A DNA stretch of 64,000 bases from Burkholderia lata (lineage in GTDB: Bacteria; Pseudomonadota; Gammaproteobacteria; Burkholderiales; Burkholderiaceae): the NCBI RefSeq assembly GCF_902499335.1, contig NZ_CABVQK010000001.1, positions 496,001 to 560,000 of the forward strand, written 5' to 3'. How positions within the stretch are numbered: position 1 is the stretch's first letter; each line of letters starts with the position of its first letter. Below the pieces are notes generated by a model. It made no database searches. It had not been told where the DNA came from and saw nothing but the letters and a program-made list of their open reading frames with translations. Shown piece after piece: positions 1 through 8,336 of this stretch. Position numbers and translations under genes: made by a program.

Positions 1-620
1 TGGATGCGCGGCACGATGTAGCCGGGCGCCGGCCCGCAGATCACCGGCTTCTTGCCGACGCGTTCGAGCAGCGCGGCGAGCGCATCGACCACCGATTGGT
101 CGGTTGCATCGCTGCGGCTGATCTCGACCAGCGGCATCAGCAGCGCGGGATTCAGCCAGTGCGCATTCAGCATCCGTTCCGGGTGCGCAACATGGCGCTG
201 CAATTCGGTGACGACGAACGTCGACGTGGTCGACGCAATCGTTGCGTGCGCGTCGACATGCTCGCCGAGCCAGCGCAACGCGTCGGCCTTCGCATCGAGC
301 ACTTCAGGCAGCGCCTCGAACACGACGTCTGCATCACGCACGGCCTCCGCAGCGCCGTCCCGGGCAACGATCGCGATGCGCGCGACGGCCGCATCGGCCT
401 GCGCGACATCGATTCGGCCGAGCGCGACCTGCGCGTGCAACGGCCTCGCGATCTCGTCGCGCGTGCGATCGTCGAAGGCGCTTTGGCCAGCCGCATCGCG
501 CCGCTTGAAGTCGATCAGCGTCACGTCGATCCCGGCAAAGGCGAACACGAGCGCGATCCCCTGCCCCATGCGCCCCGCACCGAGCACATGCACGCGCGTC
601 CCCTCGGCGGCCGCGCTCAT
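1..620 (-). CDS. 3-hydroxyacyl-CoA dehydrogenase, NAD-binding (partial)
   Basis: NAD-dependent dehydrogenase of the 3-hydroxyacyl-CoA/3-hydroxybutyryl-CoA family. Only the N-terminal ~206 residues lie in the window; the C-terminal part is cut by the left edge. The N-terminus has the Rossmann motif GAGRMGQG (about residues 14-21) and a segment NAHWLNPALLMPLVE that carries the family catalytic His and the following Glu. The start ATG (618-620) overlaps the stop of the upstream octopine-dehydrogenase-like gene as ATGA, so the two are translationally coupled. The real substrate is unknown; such short enzymes include carnitine and other hydroxyacid dehydrogenases as well as acyl-CoA ones. Confidence 0.85.
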   Translation of the reverse strand, partial: MSAAAEGTRVHVLGAGRMGQGIALVFAFAGIDVTLIDFKRRDAAGQSAFDDRTRDEIARPLHAQVALGRIDVAQADAAVARIAIVARDGAAEAVRDADVVFEALPEVLDAKADALRWLGEHVDAHATIASTTSTFVVTELQRHVAHPERMLNAHWLNPALLMPLVEISRSDATDQSVVDALAALLERVGKKPVICGPAPGYIVPRI

Positions 621-1741
621 GCTGAAACTCCCGCGACGCTGGCGAATCCGGCGTCGAGCAGCGCACGCATCGCGTCCTTCGACAACGCCGCGATCCCAAG
701 CCGCTCCAGCGTGCGCCCTTCCGCATACAGGTCGCGCACCGCAACCGCGCTCGCGATGCTCAGCAGCCCCTGCGCAACCGGCGTCGGCACGCCGGCCCAG
801 CGCCCGCACGACACGATGAACGACAGCCCGAGCCGGGTGTCCTCGAGCATGTAGCGATGGGTGCGCAGATCGATCTTCTCGCGCCAGTCGCCGCTATCGG
901 TCAGCTTGCCGTGCGCGCCGCGCCCGTACATCCATTCGTCGCCTTCCGCCGCGTAGTGATCCGCGAGCGGGAAATGCGGCGCGCGGTAGCCGAGCGCTTC
1001 GCGCACCGCGATGCGTTCGGCGTCGAGCGCGTTCGTCACGCGGCGAATCGACGGCTGCGTGCCTTCGTTGTGGATGTCCCATGCGTCGAAGTGTTCGAGC
1101 GGCCCGGCGTTCATCAGGATCAGCGGCGGATGAATCACGGGGCCCGCGTTCATCAGCGCGCCGGACAGCGCATCCTCGACCGGCTCGACCGACGGATAGC
1201 CCACACGCAGCACGTCGAACGCCCAGCCGGCCGCATTCGCCGGAAATACCCCGGTCGGCAAGCGCGTCGCATACGCGCTGATCACGACGTCATTGTCGCC
1301 ATGCTTGCGCACCAGGTACGGCAGCGTGCCCGTCTCGGCGAATGCGACGCGCGAACGGTTGCCGGCATCGGACGCCGCCTGCGCGAACACGAAGCTGCCG
1401 AACGTGCCGGGCGGCAGGAAGACGACCTGGCCGTCCTCCAGCAAAGGCGCAACCTGCGCGGCGAGTGCGTCGTGCGACGTGGAAGGCAGCGGCACCACGA
1501 CGAGCTGCGCACCGCGCAACGCGGCTGCGAGATCGCCGGTCAGGCGGATGGCACCCGGCGCATCGCCGAGCGGCACCGCGCGCTTGCCGCGATAGTCGGT
1601 CACGTTCAGCACGCCGAGCTCGCGCAGCCGCGCATGCGGCTCGCGGTCGCGCCGCCACCACGTCACGTCGTGGCCCTTCTCGAGCAGGTCGATCGCCGCC
1701 GCATGGCAGCCGTGGCCGCCGCCCAGAACACATACCTTCAT
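617..1741 (-). CDS. NAD/NADP octopine/nopaline dehydrogenase family protein
   Basis: A 374-residue oxidoreductase of the octopine/nopaline dehydrogenase family. It starts with MKVCVLGGGHGCHAAA, a Rossmann GxGxxG-like nucleotide site at residues 7-13, and the C-terminal half contains the conserved helical domain with HNEGTQPSIRR and FPLADHYA. I chose the ATG at 1739-1741 because a GGGAGAAG ribosome site precedes it; an in-frame upstream start at 1819 would lack one. Family members oxidise N-substituted amino acids (opines) or reduce keto acids plus amino acids. Coupling to a 3-hydroxyacyl-CoA dehydrogenase suggests a small catabolic operon, but the substrate cannot be read from sequence. Confidence 0.85.
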   Translation of the reverse strand: MKVCVLGGGHGCHAAAIDLLEKGHDVTWWRRDREPHARLRELGVLNVTDYRGKRAVPLGDAPGAIRLTGDLAAALRGAQLVVVPLPSTSHDALAAQVAPLLEDGQVVFLPPGTFGSFVFAQAASDAGNRSRVAFAETGTLPYLVRKHGDNDVVISAYATRLPTGVFPANAAGWAFDVLRVGYPSVEPVEDALSGALMNAGPVIHPPLILMNAGPLEHFDAWDIHNEGTQPSIRRVTNALDAERIAVREALGYRAPHFPLADHYAAEGDEWMYGRGAHGKLTDSGDWREKIDLRTHRYMLEDTRLGLSFIVSCGRWAGVPTPVAQGLLSIASAVAVRDLYAEGRTLERLGIAALSKDAMRALLDAGFASVAGVSA

Positions 1742-1890
1742 CGTCTTCTCCCGGTGATTGAGTACTTCCGAGACTACGCGGCCGCCTGCGCCGCGTCGCT
1801 TCAAAACGCGCAACGGCACGCCCGTTCGCGCAACGCAATCGCGGCGGTGCGCAGACCGCCGCGCACCCGCATCCGCTACGAGGTCCGTGA

Positions 1891-2865
1891 ATGGATATCG
1901 CCCTGTCCCGCCATGCGCCGAACCGGCTCGGCACGCTGCACGCCCCCGACGAGGTCGAACGCGCGGTCGCGCACCGGCTCGGGCCGCACCGGATGGCCGC
2001 GCGCGGCCGAGATCCGTTCCATGCGGAGCTGTACGAAGTGCCGCTGCATCACGGCGCGCTGCTCGAACTCTGCTACGGCCGCGAAACGCGCATCGATTTC
2101 GGCGGCGATGCCGATCACTTCCTGTTCAGGCTGACGCTCGCCGGCGCCTGCGAGCTGCAGGCCGGCAGCGTCGTCGCGCGCGCCGGCCCCGGCGAGCTGA
2201 CCGTGTCGTCGCCCGCGCTCGCAAGCCGCCTGAGCACGAGCCCCGATTGCCGCAACCTCGTGCTGCGGCTCGAACGCGGCGCGCTCGAACGCAAGCTGCA
2301 GGACATGCTGCGGGCCACGCTCACGCGGCCGCTGCAGTTCGATCTCGCGGCCGGCGGTGCCGGCGCGGGCGCCGCGCTGCTGCTGCCGACCTTCGAATAC
2401 CTGTGCCGGCTCGGCGCGCAGCCGGGCATCGGTGCAGCCGCGACGACTTTCGGCGCCGACCTCACCGCGTGGCTGATGTCGCTGCTGCTCACGCACCTGC
2501 CGCATTCGTACAGCGATGCGCTCGTGCGCGGCACACCGCCGCTGCCGGCGCACGTGCGCCGCGCGTGCGATCACGTCGATGCGCACCTCGGCGAACCGCT
2601 CGCACTCGCCGCGCTCGCAGCCGTCGCAGGTGTCGCGCCGCGCACGCTGCAGCACGCGTTCCGCGCATTCCTGCACACCACGCCGGCCGCGTACGTGCGC
2701 GAGCGCCGGCTCGCCGCCGTGCACGCGGCGCTGCAGCGCGGCGACGCGCGCAGCGTGACCGACGTGCTGATCGCGCACGGCATTCATGGCTTCGGCCATT
2801 TCGCGAAGGCGTATGCGCGGCGTTACGGCCACGCGCCTTCCGTCACCGCGAGGCAACCCCGATGA
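1891..2865 (+). CDS. AraC family transcriptional regulator
   Basis: A 324-residue regulator. The C-terminal ~100 residues (about 225-320) form the double helix-turn-helix of AraC/XylS proteins, including LAALAAVAGVAPRTLQHAFR and the second motif HGFGHFAKAYARRYG. The N-terminal half matches the AraC_binding_2 (XylS/FeaR-like) effector domain common near aromatic or amine catabolic genes. It is divergent from the octopine-dehydrogenase/hydroxyacyl-CoA-dehydrogenase pair, so it probably controls that pair (inference). Its stop overlaps the next gene's ATG (ATGA at 2862-2865), so AraC and LysR genes are co-translated, an unusual pairing of two regulator families. Confidence 0.9.
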   Translation: MDIALSRHAPNRLGTLHAPDEVERAVAHRLGPHRMAARGRDPFHAELYEVPLHHGALLELCYGRETRIDFGGDADHFLFRLTLAGACELQAGSVVARAGPGELTVSSPALASRLSTSPDCRNLVLRLERGALERKLQDMLRATLTRPLQFDLAAGGAGAGAALLLPTFEYLCRLGAQPGIGAAATTFGADLTAWLMSLLLTHLPHSYSDALVRGTPPLPAHVRRACDHVDAHLGEPLALAALAAVAGVAPRTLQHAFRAFLHTTPAAYVRERRLAAVHAALQRGDARSVTDVLIAHGIHGFGHFAKAYARRYGHAPSVTARQPR

Positions 2866-3896
2866 CGCACTCCGCAACCGGCCGCCCGGCGGCCCCCGCC
2901 CGCGCCGAATCCGCGCCGCACGACAGCGACCCGTCCGAACTGCGCGTGCAGGATCTCGATCTCAACTTGCTGAAGACGTTTCGCGCTGTGTACGAGGAGC
3001 GGCACGTCGGCCGCGCGGCGCTGCGGCTCGGCGTCACGCAGCCATCCGTCAGCTATGCGCTCGGCCGGCTGCGGCTGATGTTCCGTGACGCGCTGTTCGT
3101 GCGCACGGGCACCGGCGTCGAGCCGACACCGCGCGCGCAGCGGCTCGCGCTGTCGGTCGACAAGGCGCTCGCGATCCTGCAGCACGTGCTCGACGAAGGT
3201 TCGCGCTTCACGCCCGACAGCACGCAGCGCGTGTTCCGCCTGCACATGAGCGATTTCGCGGCGAGCGCGTTCCTGCCGACGCTGCTCGCCGCATTCGACC
3301 ACCGCGCGCCGGGCGCCGTGATCGAGACGCTGCACGTCGACGAATGCCAGCTCAACGTCGCGCTCGAATCGGGGCGCATCGATTTCGCGCTCGGGCATTT
3401 CGCCGACGCGTCGAGCCACTTCCAGCGCGCCGCGCTGCTGCACGAGCGCTGCGTGCTGCTGATGCCGCGCCGCACCGCGCAGCGCGTCGCGCTGCCCGAC
3501 GACTACGTGCTCGATGGCGACGCCCCCGACACGCTGCGCTTCGTCGCAGTCACGTCGCATCCGCAATCGATGCAGTTGCTGGAACGGCACGGGCTGATGC
3601 CGCGCGTGCGCGCGGCGCTGCCCGACTTCATGGTGGTGCCCGCGCTGCTGCAGGACGGCGACTATGCGCTGATCCTGCCGGAGACGATCGCGATCACGTT
3701 CGCGGCACGGCAGCCCTGCGCACTGTACGAGATCGCCGGTGCGGGCGAATGGGCCGTCAACGCGTACTGGCACCGGCGCTTCGACGCCGACCCCGGCCAT
3801 CGCTGGCTGCGTGCGCTGCTGCTCGAACTGTTCAACATCGGCGAGCTGGCGCCGTTCGACGCATGGCTCGCGCCGCAGCCGCCCGCCTGCGCGTAG
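2862..3896 (+). CDS. LysR family transcriptional regulator
   Basis: A 344-residue LysR regulator with an N-terminal winged helix (about residues 25-85, DLNLLKTFRAVYEERHVGRA then TQPSVSYALGRLR) and the substrate-binding domain behind it. The DLNLL start of the helix and LFVRTGTGVEPTPRA place it in the NodD/NahR-like subgroup, as does the LysR at 8263-9183; the two are clearly related along their length. About 27 extra residues precede the HTH. The start is set by ATGA overlap with the AraC gene. It ends 44 bp before the convergent porin gene; whether it serves the dehydrogenase pair or the auxin cluster is unknown. Confidence 0.9.
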   Translation: MTHSATGRPAAPARAESAPHDSDPSELRVQDLDLNLLKTFRAVYEERHVGRAALRLGVTQPSVSYALGRLRLMFRDALFVRTGTGVEPTPRAQRLALSVDKALAILQHVLDEGSRFTPDSTQRVFRLHMSDFAASAFLPTLLAAFDHRAPGAVIETLHVDECQLNVALESGRIDFALGHFADASSHFQRAALLHERCVLLMPRRTAQRVALPDDYVLDGDAPDTLRFVAVTSHPQSMQLLERHGLMPRVRAALPDFMVVPALLQDGDYALILPETIAITFAARQPCALYEIAGAGEWAVNAYWHRRFDADPGHRWLRALLLELFNIGELAPFDAWLAPQPPACA

Positions 3897-3940
3897 CGAC
3901 GCAAGCGGGCACGCATACGCGCGCGGGGCGGCCGAAACGG

Positions 3941-5059
3941 TCAGAACGACGTGAGGATGCCCGCGACGATCGAACTGGCGGTCGCGCCCGGCTTGGCGAC
4001 CGCGACGCCGCCGCCCGCCGCACCGTTCACGACGAAGCGCGCATGCGCGCCGTTGCGCACCATCGCGGCGCCCGTGTACAGCACCGTGCGCTTCGACAGC
4101 GGATAGTCGAAGCGGATGCCGTACGAATCGGCGTTGCCGTCGCTGTCCGCGACCTTGCGGTAATGGCCGACACTCAGCAGCAGCGACGCGCGCCCGATCG
4201 GCACCGTCGCGCTCAGCTCCATGATGTCGCTGTGCGGATACGCGCTCTGGCTGTCGATCGCGGTCGCAACGTCGGGGCCGCCGCGATGCCGCATGTACAG
4301 CGCGGCCACCTTCACGACGCTGAAATCGTACGAAATCGCACCGAGCGTGTAGTTGCCGTTCGCGGCCGGGCTCGTGTCGCCAAGCGTGGAGGCGGCCACC
4401 GGACTGAACTTCTGCTGCATGTAGTCGATGTCGATCGACAGGCCGCCGCGTACGTAGTTGAGCCCGGCGCCGTATGTATCGCCGAGCGTCGCCGGCTGCC
4501 CGGCCGCGCCGTTGGTGCCGCGCGCGGCCATCGCCCGCAGCATGAAGCCAGCGTAGCGCGGCGACGTGTAGCGCATCGAGTTACGCACGCGCAGGAACGC
4601 GGGCCCGACGAAGTTGTTCGTCGCGTTGCCCCACGCGAGCCCCGCGCCGAGGCCCGGCAGGCTGTAGGTGACGAGCGTCGTGTGCAGGATCGTGTAAAGC
4701 TCGCCGAACTGCACGCCGCCGAACGGCCCCGTGATGCCGACCCATGCCTCGCGACCGAACAGCGCGCTGCTGTTCGACAGCGCGCCGCTTCCCGCGTTGA
4801 AGCCATCTTCCAGCTTGAAGATCGTCGCGTAGCCGCCGCCGAGATCCTCGACGCCCTTCAGCCCCCACTGCGATGCGAACAGGTTGCCGCTGCCCATGCG
4901 CGTCACGTGGTTCGGCCCGGCGTTCGCGTATTCGATCGCGGTGTCGACACGGCCGTAGAGCGTCACGCTCGATTGTGCGAATGCGGGCAGCGCCGCGCAG
5001 GCAAGCAGCGCGGCAAGCGGTACGGCAAGCCGGTCGGCCCGCCCGTTCGGTTGGTTCAT
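3941..5059 (-). CDS. Gram-negative porin, OmpC-like (outer membrane)
   Basis: A 372-residue trimeric porin of the Burkholderia OmpC/gram-negative-porin family. It has a signal peptide ending LPAFA before QSSVTLYGRVDTAIEYAN, the standard first strand, and ends in Phe (GILTSF), the outer-membrane insertion signature. The gene is divergent from the MFS gene at 5470 and shares a 410-bp control region holding a dyad that recurs upstream of iacA and iacG, so it is probably the outer-membrane entry route of the auxin cluster (inference). Many porins of this family are non-specific, so substrate specificity is not claimed. Confidence 0.92.
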   Translation of the reverse strand: MNQPNGRADRLAVPLAALLACAALPAFAQSSVTLYGRVDTAIEYANAGPNHVTRMGSGNLFASQWGLKGVEDLGGGYATIFKLEDGFNAGSGALSNSSALFGREAWVGITGPFGGVQFGELYTILHTTLVTYSLPGLGAGLAWGNATNNFVGPAFLRVRNSMRYTSPRYAGFMLRAMAARGTNGAAGQPATLGDTYGAGLNYVRGGLSIDIDYMQQKFSPVAASTLGDTSPAANGNYTLGAISYDFSVVKVAALYMRHRGGPDVATAIDSQSAYPHSDIMELSATVPIGRASLLLSVGHYRKVADSDGNADSYGIRFDYPLSKRTVLYTGAAMVRNGAHARFVVNGAAGGGVAVAKPGATASSIVAGILTSF

Positions 5060-5469
5060 CGTCGTCGTCCCGTAGATATTTCGGCGCCGGTCGGCGTCGC
5101 GCCGCGTGAGGTGAAGCGCGTTCGCCGCGAAGGGCCAACGCTGCCGATCAAAAACGGGCCGAGTCTAGGAACGACAATTTCGGACGTCGACGCAATGCGC
5201 TCTATAACGCTTATAGATGCGCCGCATGATGTGCGCGCGCCCCGCCGCAAGCGCGCTGTGCGGCAGCCGGCTCGCACGGCCTCGGTGTTTTCTTTATCCG
5301 GGTCGGTAAATGCCCGTGTGGCGCCGCTGTCACTCCGGCTATGGCGGCCGAATTTGGCCGACTACGCTGCGTCTCCGATCGTGTCACCCGCACGCTTTCG
5401 CGCCGCGACGGCGCCCGGCCCGCAAGGCCGCTGCCGCTTTTTTCCACCGCCCGCTCCTGGAGAATCCGC
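5060..5469. promoter_or_regulatory. Divergent porin/MFS control region with dyad at 5195-5222
   Basis: No gene is seen in this 410-bp gap. It holds a strong dyad: TCTATAA-CGC-TTATAGA (5201-5217), flanked by ATGCGC on the left and TGCGC on the right. The centre fits a LysR box (T-N11-A). Its right half TAGATGCG (5214-5221) is the same half-site seen in dyads upstream of iacA and iacG, so the FixJ-like response regulator of the cluster is the other candidate binder. GGAG at about 5458-5461 is the ribosome site of the MFS gene. Confidence 0.55.
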
Positions 5470-6867
5470 ATGTCCGCATCCACGGCCCGCGCTGCCGACG
5501 GCAAGCGCTATACGTACGAATGGTATGTCGTCGTCATCTGCATGCTCGCGTACGTCTTTTCGTTCGTCGACCGCCAGGTCCTCGTGCTGATGATCGAACC
5601 GATCAAGCGCGACCTGCAGCTGTCCGACACGCAGTTCAGCCTGCTGAACGGCTTCGCGTTCTCGCTGTTCTATGCGGTGATGGGGCTGCCCGTCGCGTAT
5701 CTCGCCGATCGCTACGCGCGGCCGCGGATCATCTCGATCGGCATCGCGCTGTGGAGCGTCGCGACTGCCGCGTGCGGGCTCAGCCAGCATTTCGTGCAGA
5801 TGTTCATCGCGCGCATGGGCGTGGGCGTCGGCGAGGCCGCGCTGTCGCCCGGCGCGTATTCGATGCTCGCCGACTACTTCCCGAAGGAGAAGCTCGGGCG
5901 CGCGATCGCCGTATATTCGCTCGGCTCGTTCATCGGCGGCGGCGTCGCGTTCCTGATCGGCGGCTACGTGATCGCGCTGCTCAAGCATGCGAGCGCGTTC
6001 ACGCTGCCGGTGGTCGGGCAGGTGCATGCGTGGCAGGTCACGTTCCTGATCGTCGGGCTGCCGGGGCTGCTGGTCGCGCTGCTGTTCGCCGCGACCGTGC
6101 GCGACCCGCAGCGCAAGGGGCTCGCGCAGGATCGCTCGGGCGCCGTGCGGCGCGTGTCGATGCGCGATTCGCTGCGCTTCGTCGGCACGCATCGCGCGAC
6201 CTTCTCGTGCCACTACCTCGGCTTCTCGTTCTACGCGATGACGCTGTACTGCCTGCTGAGCTGGACGCCCGCGTTCTATATCCGCCACTTCGGGATGACG
6301 GCCGTCGAAGCCGGCTACACACTCGGCATCGTGCTGCTGGTCGCGAATACGGCCGGCGTGTTCTGCGGCGGCTGGCTCAACGACTGGCTGCTCAAGCGCG
6401 GCCGCAGCGATGCGCCGATGCGTGCCGGCGCGATCGGCGCCGCTTGCATGGTGATCCCCGCGACGCTGTTCACGCAGCTCGACTCGCTGCCCGCGTCGCT
6501 CGCGATGCTCGTCGTCGCGATGTTCTTCGCGTCGTTCCCGATGCCGACTTCGACCGCCGCGATGCAGACGCTCGCGCCGAACCAGATGCGCGCACAGATC
6601 TCCGCGCTGTTCCTGCTCGTGTCGAACCTGATCGCGCTCGGGATCGGCACGACCGTCGTCGCGCTGTTCACCGATCGCGTGTTCGGCGCGCCGGCGGCAG
6701 TCGGCCACTCGATGTCGATCGTCAACGTCGCGGCGGCCACGCTCGCCGCGCTGCTGCTCGCCGCCGGGTGCCGGCACTATCGCCGCAGCCTCGATCGCGA
6801 ACGCGGTCATGCATCGGCGGCCGCGCCGCAGGCGGCCGAGGCGGGCAACGCAATCGCCGCGCGCTGA
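5470..6867 (+). CDS. MFS transporter, auxin cluster
   Basis: A 465-residue, 12-helix major facilitator of the spinster-like type; the first helix follows RYTYEWYVVVICMLAYVFSFVDRQ and the loop 2/3 motif is PVAYLADRYARPR. The ATG at 5470 has a GGAG site; the longer open frame from 5341 has none. In Paraburkholderia phytofirmans PsJN an MFS gene and a tautomerase gene in the iac region are reported to be needed for removal of dioxindole-3-acetate, and this gene occupies the comparable place beside the reductase and dioxygenase genes. Direction of transport and substrate are not visible in the sequence. Confidence 0.88.
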   Translation: MSASTARAADGKRYTYEWYVVVICMLAYVFSFVDRQVLVLMIEPIKRDLQLSDTQFSLLNGFAFSLFYAVMGLPVAYLADRYARPRIISIGIALWSVATAACGLSQHFVQMFIARMGVGVGEAALSPGAYSMLADYFPKEKLGRAIAVYSLGSFIGGGVAFLIGGYVIALLKHASAFTLPVVGQVHAWQVTFLIVGLPGLLVALLFAATVRDPQRKGLAQDRSGAVRRVSMRDSLRFVGTHRATFSCHYLGFSFYAMTLYCLLSWTPAFYIRHFGMTAVEAGYTLGIVLLVANTAGVFCGGWLNDWLLKRGRSDAPMRAGAIGAACMVIPATLFTQLDSLPASLAMLVVAMFFASFPMPTSTAAMQTLAPNQMRAQISALFLLVSNLIALGIGTTVVALFTDRVFGAPAAVGHSMSIVNVAAATLAALLLAAGCRHYRRSLDRERGHASAAAPQAAEAGNAIAAR

Positions 6868-6924
6868 ACATCGGGCGCGATCGGTCGCCCGACCATCATC
6901 CATCCCACTGATTCAGTCATCGCT

Positions 6925-6939
6925 TTTTAATCGATTTGA
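6925..6939 (+). promoter_or_regulatory. Shared promoter element upstream of iacF
   Basis: TTTTAATCGATTTGA lies 85 bp before the iacF ATG. Nearly the same string (TTTTAGATCAATTTGA, 9223-9238) lies 84 bp before the iacC ATG. Both run into a -35-like TTGA(T/C); here TTGATT (6936-6941) is followed after 17 bp by TATTCT (6959-6964). The match in sequence and spacing suggests a common activator, most simply the LysR encoded between the two genes. Inference only. Confidence 0.5.
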
Positions 6940-7024
6940 TTTATGCGATGCCCGTCCCTATTCTCGATCGCATGACGGCGCGGTGTCTGCCGCGCCGCGT
7001 TTCCCCTACCCCACGGATTTCCCC

Positions 7025-8008
7025 ATGCAAGCGAACCGCCACCAAGTCCGGATCGACGCGCTGATCGACGCGGCGCAGGACATCCGCTGTTTCCGGGTTT
7101 CGCGCGTCGACGGCCAGCCGTTCGACGCCTACGAACCGGGCGCCCATATCGACGTCACCGCGCCGTCCGGCATCACGCGCCAATACTCGCTGTGCGGCAA
7201 CCCCGACGAGCGCGGCAGCTACCTGTTCGCGGTGAAGAAGGAGGCGCAGTCGCGCGGCGGCTCGCGTTCGCTGCACGACGACGTGCGAGTTGGCGCCGAG
7301 CTGTCGATCGGCGCGCCGCGCAACCTGTTTCGTCTGACGGATAGCGCGAGCGAACACGTGCTGATCGCGGCCGGCATCGGCATCACGCCGCTGCTGTCGA
7401 TGGCGTATGCGCTGCACAAGCGCGGCGCGCGCTACCGGTTGCACTACTTCGCACGCAGCCGCGAGCACGCGGCCTTCGTCGCCGAGTTGTCGGCCGAGCC
7501 GTTTGCGTCGCACGTGACGTTTCACTACGCCATCGAGCCCGACGCGCTCGCGGCCGAGCTGGGCCGCTGCGTCGAATCGGTCGACGCGCACGCACACGTC
7601 TATACGTGCGGCCCGGGGCCGTTCATGGATGCGGTCGTCGCGGCGGCCGCGACGCGCTTGCCCGACGATTCGGTCCATCTCGAACGCTTCGCGGCGGAAC
7701 CGGCCGCCGCCGATGCGGGCAATGCCGATGCCGGCCCGGCCGACGGATTCGAGGTGCGCCTGCAGCGCAGCGGTCAATCGGTACGTGTCACGCCCGACGC
7801 GTCGATCGTCGACGCGCTCGCGCGCATCGGCATCGAGGTCGACACGTCATGCGGCGAAGGCGTGTGCGGCACCTGCATGGTGCCTGTCATCGACGGCGAG
7901 CCCGATCATCGCGATCACTGTCTCAGCAAGGCCGAGCGTGCGAGCAACACGGTGATCTGCTGCTGCGTGTCGCGTGCGCGCTCGGCGGTGCTGGTGCTCG
8001 ATCTCTGA
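7025..8008 (+). CDS. iacF: IacF, reductase of the Rieske dioxygenase (FMN, NAD, 2Fe-2S)
   Basis: A 327-residue class-IA oxygenase reductase (phthalate dioxygenase reductase/VanB type) that passes electrons from NADH to the Rieske oxygenase. The flavin domain has RQYSLCG (about residues 55-61), the NAD domain GIGITPLLSMAYAL, and the C-terminal plant-type ferredoxin domain has Cys276, Cys281, Cys284 and Cys314 in the CX4CX2CX29C spacing. The start at 7025 is the one that leaves the N-terminal flavin domain intact. It is separated from iacCD by the LysR gene and a repeat array but shares a promoter element with iacC, which supports joint control. Confidence 0.9.
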   Translation: MQANRHQVRIDALIDAAQDIRCFRVSRVDGQPFDAYEPGAHIDVTAPSGITRQYSLCGNPDERGSYLFAVKKEAQSRGGSRSLHDDVRVGAELSIGAPRNLFRLTDSASEHVLIAAGIGITPLLSMAYALHKRGARYRLHYFARSREHAAFVAELSAEPFASHVTFHYAIEPDALAAELGRCVESVDAHAHVYTCGPGPFMDAVVAAAATRLPDDSVHLERFAAEPAAADAGNADAGPADGFEVRLQRSGQSVRVTPDASIVDALARIGIEVDTSCGEGVCGTCMVPVIDGEPDHRDHCLSKAERASNTVICCCVSRARSAVLVLDL

Positions 8009-8041
8009 CGCTCACGGCGCGAGCGGCGCCGGTTCAAGACG

Positions 8042-8336
8042 TCGCGCGCAGTCGAAACTGCGCGATGACCTCAGCCGGCAACGCGTGGATCCACGCGTCG
8101 CCCTCGCCTCGTGGGTCACGCGTTGTCGAATCGCTCGACGATCTCCGCCAGCAACACACGCATCCAGCGCGTTTCCCGTCTTCATGAATCACGCGTCGTC
8201 GAAACGCTCGACGAGCTCGGCCAGCAACACCCGCATTCAACGAGTTGCCCCGTCCCCGTGAATCACGCATTGTCGAATCGCTCGACGAGCTCGGTCAGCA
8301 GCGTGCGCATCCACGCGTTGCCCTCATCCTCATGAA
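8042..8336 (-). repeat. Four degenerate tandem copies (73-74 bp) of the 3' end of the LysR gene
   Basis: Four head-to-tail units of 73-74 bp: 8042-8115, 8116-8188, 8189-8262 and 8263-8336. The last is the translated end of the LysR gene (NAWMRTLLTELVERFDNA and stop). The next two encode, in shifted frames, MRVLLAELVERFDDA-stop and MRVLLAEIVERFDNA-stop; the most distal copy reads GDAWIHALPAEVIAQFRLRAT. Each unit has the phrase for LVERFD plus a stop, so only the first copy is used. The unit length is not a multiple of three. Identity between the first two copies is about 75-80% by eye. Confidence 0.8.

Noticed and set aside
5341..5469. N-terminal extension of the MFS gene to 5341
   Set aside because: The extra 43 residues are Arg-rich and lack a ribosome site; GGAG lies before the ATG at 5470.
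8034..8270. 78-codon minus-strand frame downstream of the LysR gene
   Set aside because: It only spans the degenerate copies of the LysR 3' end in mixed frames; not an independent gene.
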